Shown: positions 32,683 through 42,100 of the stretch, in pieces
Layout of the letters: each line of letters opens with the position of its first letter
How positions within the stretch are numbered: position 1 is the first letter of the stretch
Assembly: GCF_009696325.1 (NCBI RefSeq)
Contig: NZ_VUME01000001.1
Location: forward strand, 186,001 to 250,000
Origin: Collinsella sp. WCA1-178-WT-3 (M1)
GTDB lineage: Bacteria > Actinomycetota > Coriobacteriia > Coriobacteriales > Coriobacteriaceae
Direction: 5' to 3'
DNA: 64,000 nucleotides
Notes under the pieces: generated by a model
The model's database searches: none
Told to the model about the DNA's origin: nothing
Seen by the model: the letters and a program-made list of their open reading frames with translations, nothing else
Translations under genes and position numbers: made by a program

Positions 32683-33756
32683 TTATTCAAATAGCTGCGG
32701 GTACTTCTCCTTGAGCGGCGCCTGATCAAGACGTAGCTCTTCCAGGTTGCGCTTCGCCTTGGACTCCATCCTTATGGTGTCGATAAACGCGATGAGTGAG
32801 TCGGCATACAGGTCGCCGCGCAGGTAGGCCTGGGCGGCGATTAAAATTCGCTGCTCGTCTTCGAGTGGTTTGCGATAGTACTCAAGATTCAGGTAAAGCG
32901 GGTCTGGCTCGCCTATGTAGAGGGGAAACGTCTCGTTGTAGGTAATCGAGCAGCCAGTGGCACGCATGTTGCTGATATCCCCTGCATGGCGATAGTGCTC
33001 GAGGCGCTGCTGCGCATGATCAAGCCATTCGTCAGAACGGTCTGCCTGACGAAGCTCTGCCTCGAGCTTTGTCCGGTCCCACGTGGGCAGATCGAACAGC
33101 ATGAACGGCTCACGGGCACTGCCTTGCGGCGTCCAGACGATATCGCCGGTGTGGAACGGCGTGGGGATATCGACCCAGATGAACTCGAATGCGATCTCCC
33201 AATCGTTCTCAATGGGGCCGGCTGAAGGGCAATAAACGGAAAGGGCCTCACCTTTGCCGTTCACTAGGAGCCAATCTTCCCGGTGATGTTCTTCATCGGC
33301 ATCGAGCGGGCACCGGGTGATGCGTACGCGTGCCTCTGGACGGCTCGCCAGTTCATCATCACTGCGCAACGCCTCGGCACATTTCTCATAACAGCTGAAT
33401 GGCGCGCCGAAGGCCCCACAAAGTTGCCCGTCGGGCACAATCTCCTCTTCATATTGATAAACGTAGCCCGTCCCACTCGCAAACGCATCGACGCACCGCT
33501 TGTTGTAATCGATTGTCCAGCGCAAAAAAGTATGGAAATCGGGGATGGTCGGCCTTCCAAGACCGGCATGGGTTGCCTCCAGCGAACAATTGGGCATAGT
33601 GCGAGCGATCTCTTGCCAGGCTTCGCATTTCTGATCGAGCGTGGCGGTCTTCGAAAACCAAACCAGATAGGCGGCCTCGATGGTGTCGGGTTGAAAACTG
33701 ATGCGGCGGAGATGCTCCCGAATGTCCCGGGAGTCCACAAAATCCAAGATGTCCAT
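32683..33756 (-). CDS. Uncharacterised paralogue, module B only
   Basis: The 357-residue protein matches the C-terminal half (module B) of its large neighbours. It opens DILDFVDSRDIREHLRRI and continues with a WQEIARTMPNCSL segment, IPDFHTFLRW, RITRCPLDADEEHHREDWL, VDIPTPFHTGDIVW, MLFDLPTW, GDISNMRATGCSI, LYIGEPDPLYLNLEYYRKPL, AYLRGDLYADSLIAF and a final LKEKYPQLFE. The order of conserved blocks is the same in all copies. It starts 2 nt after the preceding gene's stop with GGAGC upstream. Function unknown; no catalytic residues can be named. Confidence 0.7.
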   Translation of the reverse strand: MDILDFVDSRDIREHLRRISFQPDTIEAAYLVWFSKTATLDQKCEAWQEIARTMPNCSLEATHAGLGRPTIPDFHTFLRWTIDYNKRCVDAFASGTGYVYQYEEEIVPDGQLCGAFGAPFSCYEKCAEALRSDDELASRPEARVRITRCPLDADEEHHREDWLLVNGKGEALSVYCPSAGPIENDWEIAFEFIWVDIPTPFHTGDIVWTPQGSAREPFMLFDLPTWDRTKLEAELRQADRSDEWLDHAQQRLEHYRHAGDISNMRATGCSITYNETFPLYIGEPDPLYLNLEYYRKPLEDEQRILIAAQAYLRGDLYADSLIAFIDTIRMESKAKRNLEELRLDQAPLKEKYPQLFE

Positions 33757-33758
33757 GG

Positions 33759-35892
33759 TTAGCTCCTCTTTGTTTTGAATCGTGCCGGCGGGGCTATCGT
33801 GTCATCGAACAGCTCCGGATAGCGGGTCTTGAGCCCGCCGTCTTCCCCTTCAAACCGCTCGGCTTTTTTCTTGACCAGCGCCTGCAGCTCGCAAAGACTT
33901 GATAGCGCAATAAGTGAGTCAAGACCCAGATTGCCGTCGAGATATGCCCGCACGCCGTACAGAATTCTCGCTTCCGGCTTGAGTGGGGTACGGCAGTATT
34001 CCATATCGAGAAGAAAACAACTCGGCTCTCCGATATAGACGGGGTACTCCAGGAGATATTCAATCTGAGAACCGTAGGCGTACATGTCGCTCGTATCGCC
34101 ATTTTGCCGATGGTGCCTGAGCAGGTCGTCGGCATTTTTTTGCTGCGCTTTCCCTGTAGATGGAAGGCGGAAGCTCATCCATGACCCGCTTCGTGGTCCA
34201 TGTTTGCATATTGAGAAGCAGCATGGGGTCGCCAGGGTCGCCGTGACGACAAATGATGTCGCCGGCGTGGAATGGCGTCGGGATGTCAAACCACATCAAC
34301 TCAAAAGCGAAAGTGGGGTCTTCGCCCTCGCGTTCCATGTCGATGCAGCTCAGCTGGCAGTCCATAATTTCGCCTTTTGCGTTGAGCATGAGCCTGTCGG
34401 CGGCATAGTAGTCTTCATCCGGATCGATAGGGCGGCGCGTTATTTCTATCGAGGTAGGATTCTCCTCCTCAAGCTCATTCCAGATTGCCTCGAAACATTT
34501 TTCGTAGCTGGTGTAGGGGCCATAATTGCACCCGCTCTCATGGGGACTTCCCGTCTTGTCCTCAAAGAAATACATGTGCTTGCCAGGCTGTTTGAACCGG
34601 GCGATTTTCTTGCGCTCCCATCTGATGACGTCGCGAAGAAAGACATGGAAGTTGGGGATATTGAACGTGCCGTATCGCCTGTTCATCGCACAATTGGGCA
34701 TGTTGTTGATAATCTTTTGCCAGCCCTTGATCTTCTGCCGTAGCGCCTTTTCGTTCGAACGGGCAACAATAAATGCCGCCTCGGACGTGGTGAACTCGTA
34801 GCCGATGTCTCTCAAATGCTCCTTGATGTCAGGCGAGTCGAGAAACTCGAGAATGTCCGAACGTATGGCGTTGACGCCGGCGCCGGCCGATGTGCGATAT
34901 GGCTGCAAGCAGTCGTGTACGACCGATCCATCCGACCAATGTTTGCCACAGCCGGGGTCATCGTGCAGCTTTTTCGAGAGTTCGAGCATAAAGGAGCAAT
35001 CATCGGGCAAGTCGCCGATATAGCGTTCGGCGGTGTAGAGCGCAGAGGGTGTGAAGTCGTCGAGGAAGCCGTCCGTGAAATCCCTCAAGCGGAGATTGCC
35101 TTCCTCAACGCCGTAGATTTTGCTCGGATAGGCGCACCAAACCTGGCCTTTGAACGAACTATCGTAGTCGTCTTCGAGCACGATGGCAAAACGGGGACCG
35201 TGATCGAAGGGCCGACCGTCGATCTTGATGATGTCGCCGGGGACCCAGGGAGTGTAAAAGACCTCGCCATTGGCGCAGAAGTGCTTGCTATTGTTCCACG
35301 GCAAGTGATCGATGCTTTGGTGCGGAGTCCGCTGATTCCGGCGATCGCTCAAAAAGACCAAATCGCCAGCTATGGTTGCGGCGAATATCAGCGAGGCTTG
35401 AGCACGTGGACGGTCGTGTAAGTCTTCGGCGGTATAGAGCTTAATCTGCCAGAATGATTCGGACCAATCTTCATCGGGGTCGTCATCGACGTATTGCTTC
35501 ATGAGGGTTTGCGCAGCTCCCCAAGAGGCAACGGGGAAGGGGCCATCAAAGGTGTCGTGCCCGCGCTCGTCTTCACTGTAAAACACGCCGGAGACCAGCA
35601 AGATACCGAGGTCACGGTCAACGTTGTAAAGCATATCGAGTGCAGTGTCGAGTTGTTCGAGGCCGGAGTCAATCGCTTCAGCGTAATCCGATGAGACTTC
35701 TTTGCGAAGCTGCTCGAGCATGGTCCGTTTTTCGTCGAGCGTCTTGAGGGAGCCGCCGATGGTTTTACAGAGGGAGCCATCTGCCATTCCCATGTGTTTG
35801 AACATATGAGCACGCAGCTCATCGTCCTTGATGCAACTGCAAACGAGCTCCCTGCCGGCATCGGTGATCACGGTATCTGCTTGGCTGTCCAT
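33759..35892 (-). pseudogene. Two-module paralogue, frameshifted at an A7 run
   Basis: The start at 35892 has GGAGG upstream and opens MDSQADTVITDAGREL, closely parallel to the intact paralogue at 38184. The frame follows that protein through module A and most of module B. At 34135-34141 the coding strand has seven A residues, after which the frame becomes RRPAQAPSAKW and stops near 34060. Removing one A (A6) restores KNADDLLRHHRQNGDTSDMYAYG and the whole family C-terminus down to 33759. The repaired product would be 710 residues against 708 for the paralogue. It may be a real inactivating mutation, a slippage-tolerant phase-variable site, or a sequencing error. Confidence 0.8.
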
Positions 35893-35945
35893 TGCAACCT
35901 CCAATTCGGTCGTTGCCGTTAGCATCCATCAGAGGTTGTGCTTTG

Positions 35946-35964
35946 TGGTCCCATTAACGGGTCT
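35946..35964 (-). promoter_or_regulatory. Palindrome 54 nt upstream of the frameshifted paralogue
   Basis: On the minus strand the sequence reads AGACCCGTTAATGGGACCA. It matches 16 consecutive bases (CCCGTTAATGGGACCA) of the element at 38237-38258, and both lie exactly 54 nt before the start codon of a two-module gene. Probable operator or 5' leader structure. Confidence 0.6.
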
Positions 35965-36057
35965 GATATGAATCTCGCGTCAAACATACTTTTGGAAACG
36001 CACTGGTACATGAGTGTGCGCGTACTGAAAGGACAATCGGTAGTGGCGTTTCAAAAA

Positions 36058-38184
36058 CTAAGCGTAACTGGTGCAACCTCCCTCTAAGAAGGGATCGGCC
36101 GTCGCATCGAACAGTTCTGGGTAGCGGTCCTTGAGCCAGCTGTCTGCGTCCTCGAAGCCACGCGCCTTTTTCTCCGCCAGCGCCTGTAGCTCGCATGCGC
36201 TGGCCATTGCGGCGAGCGAATCAACCGCCAGGTCGCCTTTGACATATGCCCTGACGCCGTAAAGGATTCGCTCCTCTGATTTGAGCGGCTTGCGGTAATA
36301 GTCGATGTCCAAAAGAAAGCCCTCAGGCTCCCCAATGTAGAAGGGGAAATGCAAGGCGGATGAGACTTGGCAGCCGTAGGCGTACATGTCGCTGGTGTCG
36401 CCGTCATATCGGTGCCAGCGCAATAGCTTGTCGGCCTTTTGAACGAGGCGCTCTTTGTAGACGGAGGAGGCCAGCTCTTTGTCGACTCGTTCGGATCCCC
36501 AAGTTTGCAGGTCAAACAGCACCATCGGATTGTCGGGGCGTTGGAGGTTGCAGACGATGTCTCCGGCATGGAAAGGCGTCGGGATATCAAACCACATGTC
36601 CTCGAAATCGCTGGCGGTGCCCGCCTCGTCCCACTCGCTTTTGTTGCGGTAATCGCAAGACATTACTTCGCCGTTCGCATTGAGTAAGACCATGTCGTCG
36701 GCATAGTGGTCTTCTTCTGGGTCGATGGGACGACGGGTGATCCTGATGGCTTTGGGATCGTCACCGTCGAGCTCTTTCCAGATGGCATCGAAGCACTTTT
36801 GATAACTGCTGTACGGGCCGTAAAGATAGCCGACCTGCCCGCGCCAGTCCCACGAGTAGTCCTCAAAGAAGTACAGGCTTTGACCGTCCGTCCTTTTAAG
36901 GTGCGCGAGTTTTCGTTTCTCCTGTTTGATGACATTGCGCAGAAAGGCATGGAAGTCCGGGATGACGACCGTGTCGTTTCTGCGGCTCATGGCGCAATTG
37001 GGCATATTGTCGATGATCTTTTGCCAGCCTTCGAGCTTTTGCTGCAGCGTTGCTTTATGCGAGCAATTGACAATGAAAGCCGCTACGGGCGTGGTGAGCT
37101 CGTAGTTAATTCGTTGAAGATGCTCCTTAATACTTTGCGAGTCTAAAAACTCGAAGATGTCCGGACGAATATCCAGCTCGCTTTGGTTGGCGGGCTTGCG
37201 ATACGGCTGAAGGCAGTCATGTCCGACCGAGCCTTCGGACCATTGCTTGCCGTAGTCGGGGTTGTCGTGCAGCATCTGCGAAAGCTCGAGCATAAAAGCG
37301 CAGTCGTCCGGCAGCTCACCGGTGTAGCACTCGGCGGTGTAGAGGGCGGAGGGGATGAAGGGGTCCAGGAGACTGTCGCTGTAGGTGCCGGATGAAAGTG
37401 AACCCTCCTTAACGCCGTGATCTTTACTAGGCCCTGCGCACCAGATCTGTCCCCGGAGCGTGTGCTCGTAGTCGTTTTCGAGCACAATGGCAAAGCGAGG
37501 CCCGTGATCAAAGGGGCGACCGTCGATTTTGAGGATGTCGCCTGGGACCCACGGCGTATAGATGGGTTCGTTGCTGTCGCAGAACCGTCTGCTATCGTTT
37601 CGCCAGGCGCTTTCGACATACGATTTGCGAGTGCGGTTATTGCGCTGATCGCGGAGAAATATAAGCTCACCATCCTTGGTTGCCGCAAACGCCAGGGAGG
37701 ACTGCGCCGTTTGATGTTCGTGAAGGTCTTCTGGGGTGTATAGGTCGATCTTCCAGTACGATTCGGACCAGTCGTCTTCAGGATACTCTTCGATGTAGCG
37801 CTTCATGAGTGCCTGCGCGACCTCCCACGATGCGGTGGGGAAGGGGCCGTCAAGGGCGTCGGCGTCACGCTCCTCCTCGTTGTAGAACATGACGTATAGC
37901 AGGAGGATTCCGCGGTCGCGCTCGATGTTGTGAAGCATATCGAGTGCGCTGTTGAGCTGGGCGAGATGCGAATCGATATCTTCGACCAGTTCCGGCGAAA
38001 CCTCCTTGCGGAGTTGCTCGAGCATGGTGCGTTTTTCATCAAGCGTCTTAAGAGAGCCGGCGATGATTGGCGCTGGCCAGTATAGGTATTTACGCATGTG
38101 GTCGCGCAGCTCTTGGCTCTTGATGCAGCTGAGGACGAGGTCCTTGCCGGCATCGGTGATGCCATCGCATGCCTGATTGTTCAT
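36058..38184 (-). CDS. Uncharacterised two-module protein, intact copy
   Basis: The 708-residue protein starts at the ATG at 38184, with AAGGAGG upstream; a longer in-frame start reads through the leader and was rejected. Module A (about 1-335) has LKTLDEKRTMLEQLRKEVS, DGPFPTASWEVAQALMKRY and TPWVPGDILKIDGRPF. Module B (about 338-700) has DIFEFLDSQSIKEHLQRI, MPNCAMSRRND, ITRRPIDPEEDHYADD, FDIPTPFHAGDIV, GDTSDMYAYG, YIGEPEGFLLDIDYYRKPL and RYPELFDATAD. Both modules share a helical LxxHL start and a PTPFxxGDI/PWVPGDI turn, suggesting an old internal duplication. It has many Tyr, Trp and acidic residues, no signal peptide and no membrane helix. No known enzyme, toxin or immunity family is recognised. 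Confidence 0.75.
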   Translation of the reverse strand: MNNQACDGITDAGKDLVLSCIKSQELRDHMRKYLYWPAPIIAGSLKTLDEKRTMLEQLRKEVSPELVEDIDSHLAQLNSALDMLHNIERDRGILLLYVMFYNEEERDADALDGPFPTASWEVAQALMKRYIEEYPEDDWSESYWKIDLYTPEDLHEHQTAQSSLAFAATKDGELIFLRDQRNNRTRKSYVESAWRNDSRRFCDSNEPIYTPWVPGDILKIDGRPFDHGPRFAIVLENDYEHTLRGQIWCAGPSKDHGVKEGSLSSGTYSDSLLDPFIPSALYTAECYTGELPDDCAFMLELSQMLHDNPDYGKQWSEGSVGHDCLQPYRKPANQSELDIRPDIFEFLDSQSIKEHLQRINYELTTPVAAFIVNCSHKATLQQKLEGWQKIIDNMPNCAMSRRNDTVVIPDFHAFLRNVIKQEKRKLAHLKRTDGQSLYFFEDYSWDWRGQVGYLYGPYSSYQKCFDAIWKELDGDDPKAIRITRRPIDPEEDHYADDMVLLNANGEVMSCDYRNKSEWDEAGTASDFEDMWFDIPTPFHAGDIVCNLQRPDNPMVLFDLQTWGSERVDKELASSVYKERLVQKADKLLRWHRYDGDTSDMYAYGCQVSSALHFPFYIGEPEGFLLDIDYYRKPLKSEERILYGVRAYVKGDLAVDSLAAMASACELQALAEKKARGFEDADSWLKDRYPELFDATADPFLEGGCTSYA

Positions 38185-38236
38185 GTCGGCCTCCTTATCG
38201 ATCATTACCGGCATGATGAAACGGGCGTGGCGATTG

Positions 38237-38258
38237 TTGGTCCCATTAACGGGACCAA
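38237..38258 (-). promoter_or_regulatory. Perfect palindrome 54 nt upstream of the intact paralogue
   Basis: GGTCCC and GGGACC arms, extended by TT and AA, flank GTTAAT. The spacing to the start codon at 38184 is identical to that at the frameshifted paralogue. It could be bound by a dimeric repressor or form a leader hairpin. Confidence 0.65.
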
Positions 38259-38268
38259 GCAGCGGCTC

Positions 38269-38301
38269 GATGTGGCAAAGGGACTGCCCCTTCGTCGCAT
38301 C
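38269..38301. repeat. GGGAC-core hairpin, TGTGACAAAG class (copy 2)
   Basis: GATGTGGCAAAGGG pairs with CCCCTTCGTCGCATC around ACTG, with compensating changes relative to the copy at 23709 (GTGAC/GTCAC there; the corresponding arm positions here are GTGGC/GTCGC). It lies between the divergent paralogue and TetR genes. Confidence 0.8.
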
Positions 38302-38351
38302 CAAATATTGCCTTTACGTGTTGATACACACGGTGTGCAATAATACTCGCA

Positions 38352-38369
38352 CTGTGCAATAGCGCACAG
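38352..38369. promoter_or_regulatory. Operator-like palindrome upstream of the TetR gene
   Basis: CTGTGC and GCACAG flank AATAGC, giving an 18-bp inverted repeat 21 nt before the TTG start at 38391. A related half-site GTGTGCAATA lies just upstream. Position suits autoregulation by the TetR-family protein. Confidence 0.5.
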
Positions 38370-38390
38370 GCAGAGTAACAAGGAGGACGC

Positions 38391-39101
38391 TTGTCCCAGC
38401 TCGAGAAATGCGATCGCCGGTCCCTTCGCTCGCAGCGTGCCCTTCGCCAGGCACTTGCCAGCGAGCTTGCCGAAAGCGGCGACCTTTCGCGCATTAACGT
38501 CGCGTCGCTCACCGAGCGCGCCGGCCTTACGCGCCGTACGTTCTATTCGCATTACCGCGATATCCCCGACTTTATCAATCAAATCGAGGACGGCTTGCTG
38601 GCCGAGATCCGTGAGCGTATTGAGCTCATCACCGCAGCTCGGCTGCCCGATCTCTATCACAACATCGATGAGCTCGAGCCGGCGCCCGGTTCGGTTGAGC
38701 TACTGCGTTATCTTGCGGCCAACCGCGACTTGATCGGTGCTCTGCTGGGTCCGGGCGGCGACCAGGCCTTCATTAAAAGGATTATCGACACCGCGCGTGA
38801 GGCTGTGGTGCCGCGTGCACAGACGGGCATTTTGGGCCTGGCGCTGGGCACGTTCTTTGACTACTACGTCACCTACGTCGTGAGTGCCGAGGTCGGCATG
38901 ATTCAGCGCTGGTTTGAGCGTGGGCTCACCGAATCGCCCGAGGCCATGGCGCGCATGATGACGGTGCTCGCTTTTGTGCGTCCTGGTGACCTGTATGGCC
39001 AACCCATCGATATCAACGTGCCGGAGTACGGCATGAAGCTATTGAACTTGCAGCTCGAGGACGCGGCCGACACCGCCGTAACCGTCGAGTCCAACAACTA
39101 A
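38391..39101 (+). CDS. TetR/AcrR-family transcriptional regulator
   Basis: The 236-residue protein starts at TTG with AAGGAGG 5 nt upstream. The N-terminal helix-turn-helix reads INVASLTERAGLTRRTFYSHYRD, typical of TetR regulators. The larger helical C-terminal part would bind ligand and dimerise. It ends 11 nt before the giant activase gene, so the two are almost certainly co-transcribed and the regulator probably controls this operon through the upstream palindrome. The ligand may be an acyl-CoA or fatty acid, an inference from the partner gene only. Confidence 0.85.
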   Translation: MSQLEKCDRRSLRSQRALRQALASELAESGDLSRINVASLTERAGLTRRTFYSHYRDIPDFINQIEDGLLAEIRERIELITAARLPDLYHNIDELEPAPGSVELLRYLAANRDLIGALLGPGGDQAFIKRIIDTAREAVVPRAQTGILGLALGTFFDYYVTYVVSAEVGMIQRWFERGLTESPEAMARMMTVLAFVRPGDLYGQPIDINVPEYGMKLLNLQLEDAADTAVTVESNN

Positions 39102-39112
39102 GAGGAGAGACA

Positions 39113-42100
39113 ATGAGCAAACTCGTCGAGGGCATCAAGGACCGTATGGTCGCCGCCGCACGCGAGGCTGCGCCCACCGTGGTGGACGCCGCGCAGAAGG
39201 CCGCGACCGCGGCTGCCGAGAAAGTTGCCGAGGCAGTTGCCGATGCCAAGAACGCGGCAGGGGAGACGTCCGTCGCTAGCGAGCCCGCAGCCGCCGCCCA
39301 CGCCCCCGAAGGCGCAATCTTCAACCCCGACAACGCCCACGGCAACCTGCACCTGGGCATCGACGTGGGCTCCACCACCGTTAAGCTCGCCGTGCTCAAC
39401 GATGACAACCAGCTCGTCTACGCCAAGTACCAGCGCCATCACACCGATGTTCGCGCCTGCGCCCGCGACCTGTTCGAGGGCGCCGCGACTGTGCTGCCGA
39501 CGGCCCAGATGACCTGCGCCATCACCGGCTCGGGCGGCCTGCTGCTGTCCCAATGGCTCGACCTGGAGTTTGTCCAAGAGGTCATCGCCAGCAAACGCGC
39601 CGTCGAGACCCTCATCCCGGCCACCGATGTCGCCATTGAGCTGGGCGGCGAGGACGCCAAGATCATCTACTTCGATAACGGCATCGAGCAGCGCATGAAC
39701 GGCACCTGCGCCGGCGGCACGGGTGCGTTCATCGACCAGATGGCAACCCTGCTGCACACCGACGCCAGCGGCCTTAACGAACTCGCGGCCAACGCCACCA
39801 CCATCTATCCTATCGCCAGCCGCTGCGGCGTTTTTGCCAAGACCGACGTCCAGCCGCTGCTCAACGAGGGCGCCCGCCCCGAGGACGTGGCCGCCTCCAT
39901 CTTCCAAGCCGTCGTGACCCAGACCATCTCGGGCCTGGCGTGCGGCCGTCCCATCCGCGGTAACGTCGCCTTCCTGGGCGGCCCGCTGCAGTATCTCTCC
40001 GAGCTGCGCCATCGCTTCTACCTCACGCTCAACCTGGACGAGGAGCACCGCATCGTGCCCCAAAATGCTCACCTGTTTGTGGCGAGCGGTGCCGCCATGG
40101 CGCACGAGTCCAATAAGCTCAGCACGTTCCCGCAGCTCATCGAGGCCATCGATGCCCTGGGTGACACACAGGGCGCCGAGGTCGAGCGTCTGGATCCGCT
40201 CTTTGCCACCGACGAGGACTTTGCCGAGTTCAAGACCCGCCACGACACCGAGGTCGTCCCCAAGGGCAAGCTCGAAGGCTACACCGGTCGCGTGTTCATC
40301 GGTATCGACGCCGGTTCCACCACCATGAAGGCCGCGCTTGTGGGTGAGGACGGCCAGTTGCTGCATACCTGGTACGGCAATAACAACGGTGACATCCTGG
40401 GTACGGCCAAGGTCATCATGGCCGATTTCTACAACCACATCCCCGCCGGCTGCACCATCGGCCACGTGACCACCACGGGTTACGGCGAGGCGCTGCTCAT
40501 CGAGGCCCTCAAGGCTGATTCCGGCGAGATCGAGACCGTCGCGCACCTGCGCGGAGCCAAGGCATTCCTGCCCGGCGTCGAGTTTATCCTGGACATCGGC
40601 GGCCAGGACATGAAGTGCCTGCGCGTCAAGGACGGCGTTATCGAGCACATCATGCTCAACGAGGCCTGCTCGTCGGGCTGCGGTAGCTTTATCGAGAGCT
40701 TCGCCGTCTCTATGAACATGGACGTGCGCGCGTTCGCCGACGCAGCCATCCATGCCAAGGCTCCGGTGGACCTGGGCAGTCGCTGCACGGTCTTTATGAA
40801 TTCGCGTGTTAAGCAGGCGCAAAAGGAAGGCGCCACGGTGGGCGACATCGCGGCCGGTCTGTCCTATTCCGTCATTAAGAATGCCCTGTTCAAGGTCATT
40901 AAGCTGCGCGATCCCAAGGAGATCGGAAGCCAGGTGATCGTCCAGGGCGGCACCTTTATGTCCGATGCCACGCTGCGCGCGTTTGAGCAGCTCACCGGCG
41001 TTCACGCCGTGCGTCCCGACATCGCCGGCTGCATGGGCGCCTATGGTGCGGCCTTGCTCGCCCGTGATCGCGCTGGCGCCGACGGCACCTCGACCATCCT
41101 TTCGGCCGAGGACATCGCGCACCTCACTGTGACGCAAAAGCACGTCCGCTGCGGCCGTTGCTCCAACAACTGCCAGCTCACCGTCAATGACTTTGGCGGC
41201 GGCAGGCGCTTCATTACCGGCAACCGCTGCGAGAAGGGCGCCGGCCACAAAAAGCAAAAGACCGAGGCCCCTAACCTCTTCAAAAAGAAAAACGAGCTGC
41301 TCTTTAATCGCGAGGTGCTGAGCCCCGACGAGGCCCCGCGCGGCACCGTGGGTATCCCGCGCGCACTCAACATGTACGAGAACTACCCCTTCTGGCACGC
41401 GTTCTTTACGCGCTTGGGCTTTAGCGTGCAGCTGTCCGACCAGTCGAGCAAGAAGACCTACCAGGCGGGCATCGAGTCCATGCCGTCCGAGAGCGTGTGC
41501 TATCCGGCCAAGATGAGCCACGGCCACGTGATGAACCTTATCGACCGCGATGTCGACTTTATTTGGATGCCGTGCGTGCGCTGGGAGCGCAAGGAGGATC
41601 CGACGGCTGGCAATTGCTATAACTGCCCCATCGTCATGAGCTACCCCACGGCGCTGGCGCTCAACATCGACGAGATCCGTGAGCAGAACATCGAGTTCCT
41701 GTACCCGTTTGTGCCCTATCACGACAAGACCGAGCTCAAGCGCCGCTTGTACCAGGTGCTTGCCGTCGACCGCGTGGCCGATGCTGAGGCCGGTCGCGGC
41801 CGCGTGCGCGGTCCCAAGATCACGCGCTCCGAGGTCGATGCCGCCGTCAACGCTGCCTTTGAGGCCGATGCGCGCTTCCACGAGGACATCCAGACCATGG
41901 GCGAGGAGGCCCTTAAGTGGGTCGAGGACCACGGCGGTCACGGCATCGTGCTCGCCGGCCGCCCCTACCACAACGACCCCGAGATCAACCACGCCCTGCC
42001 CGAGCTTATCTCGAGCTTTGGCTTTGCGGTCTTTACCGAGGATTCGCTTGCGCACCTGGTGAAGCCCGAGCGCCCCATCCGCGTCGTCGACCAGTGGATG

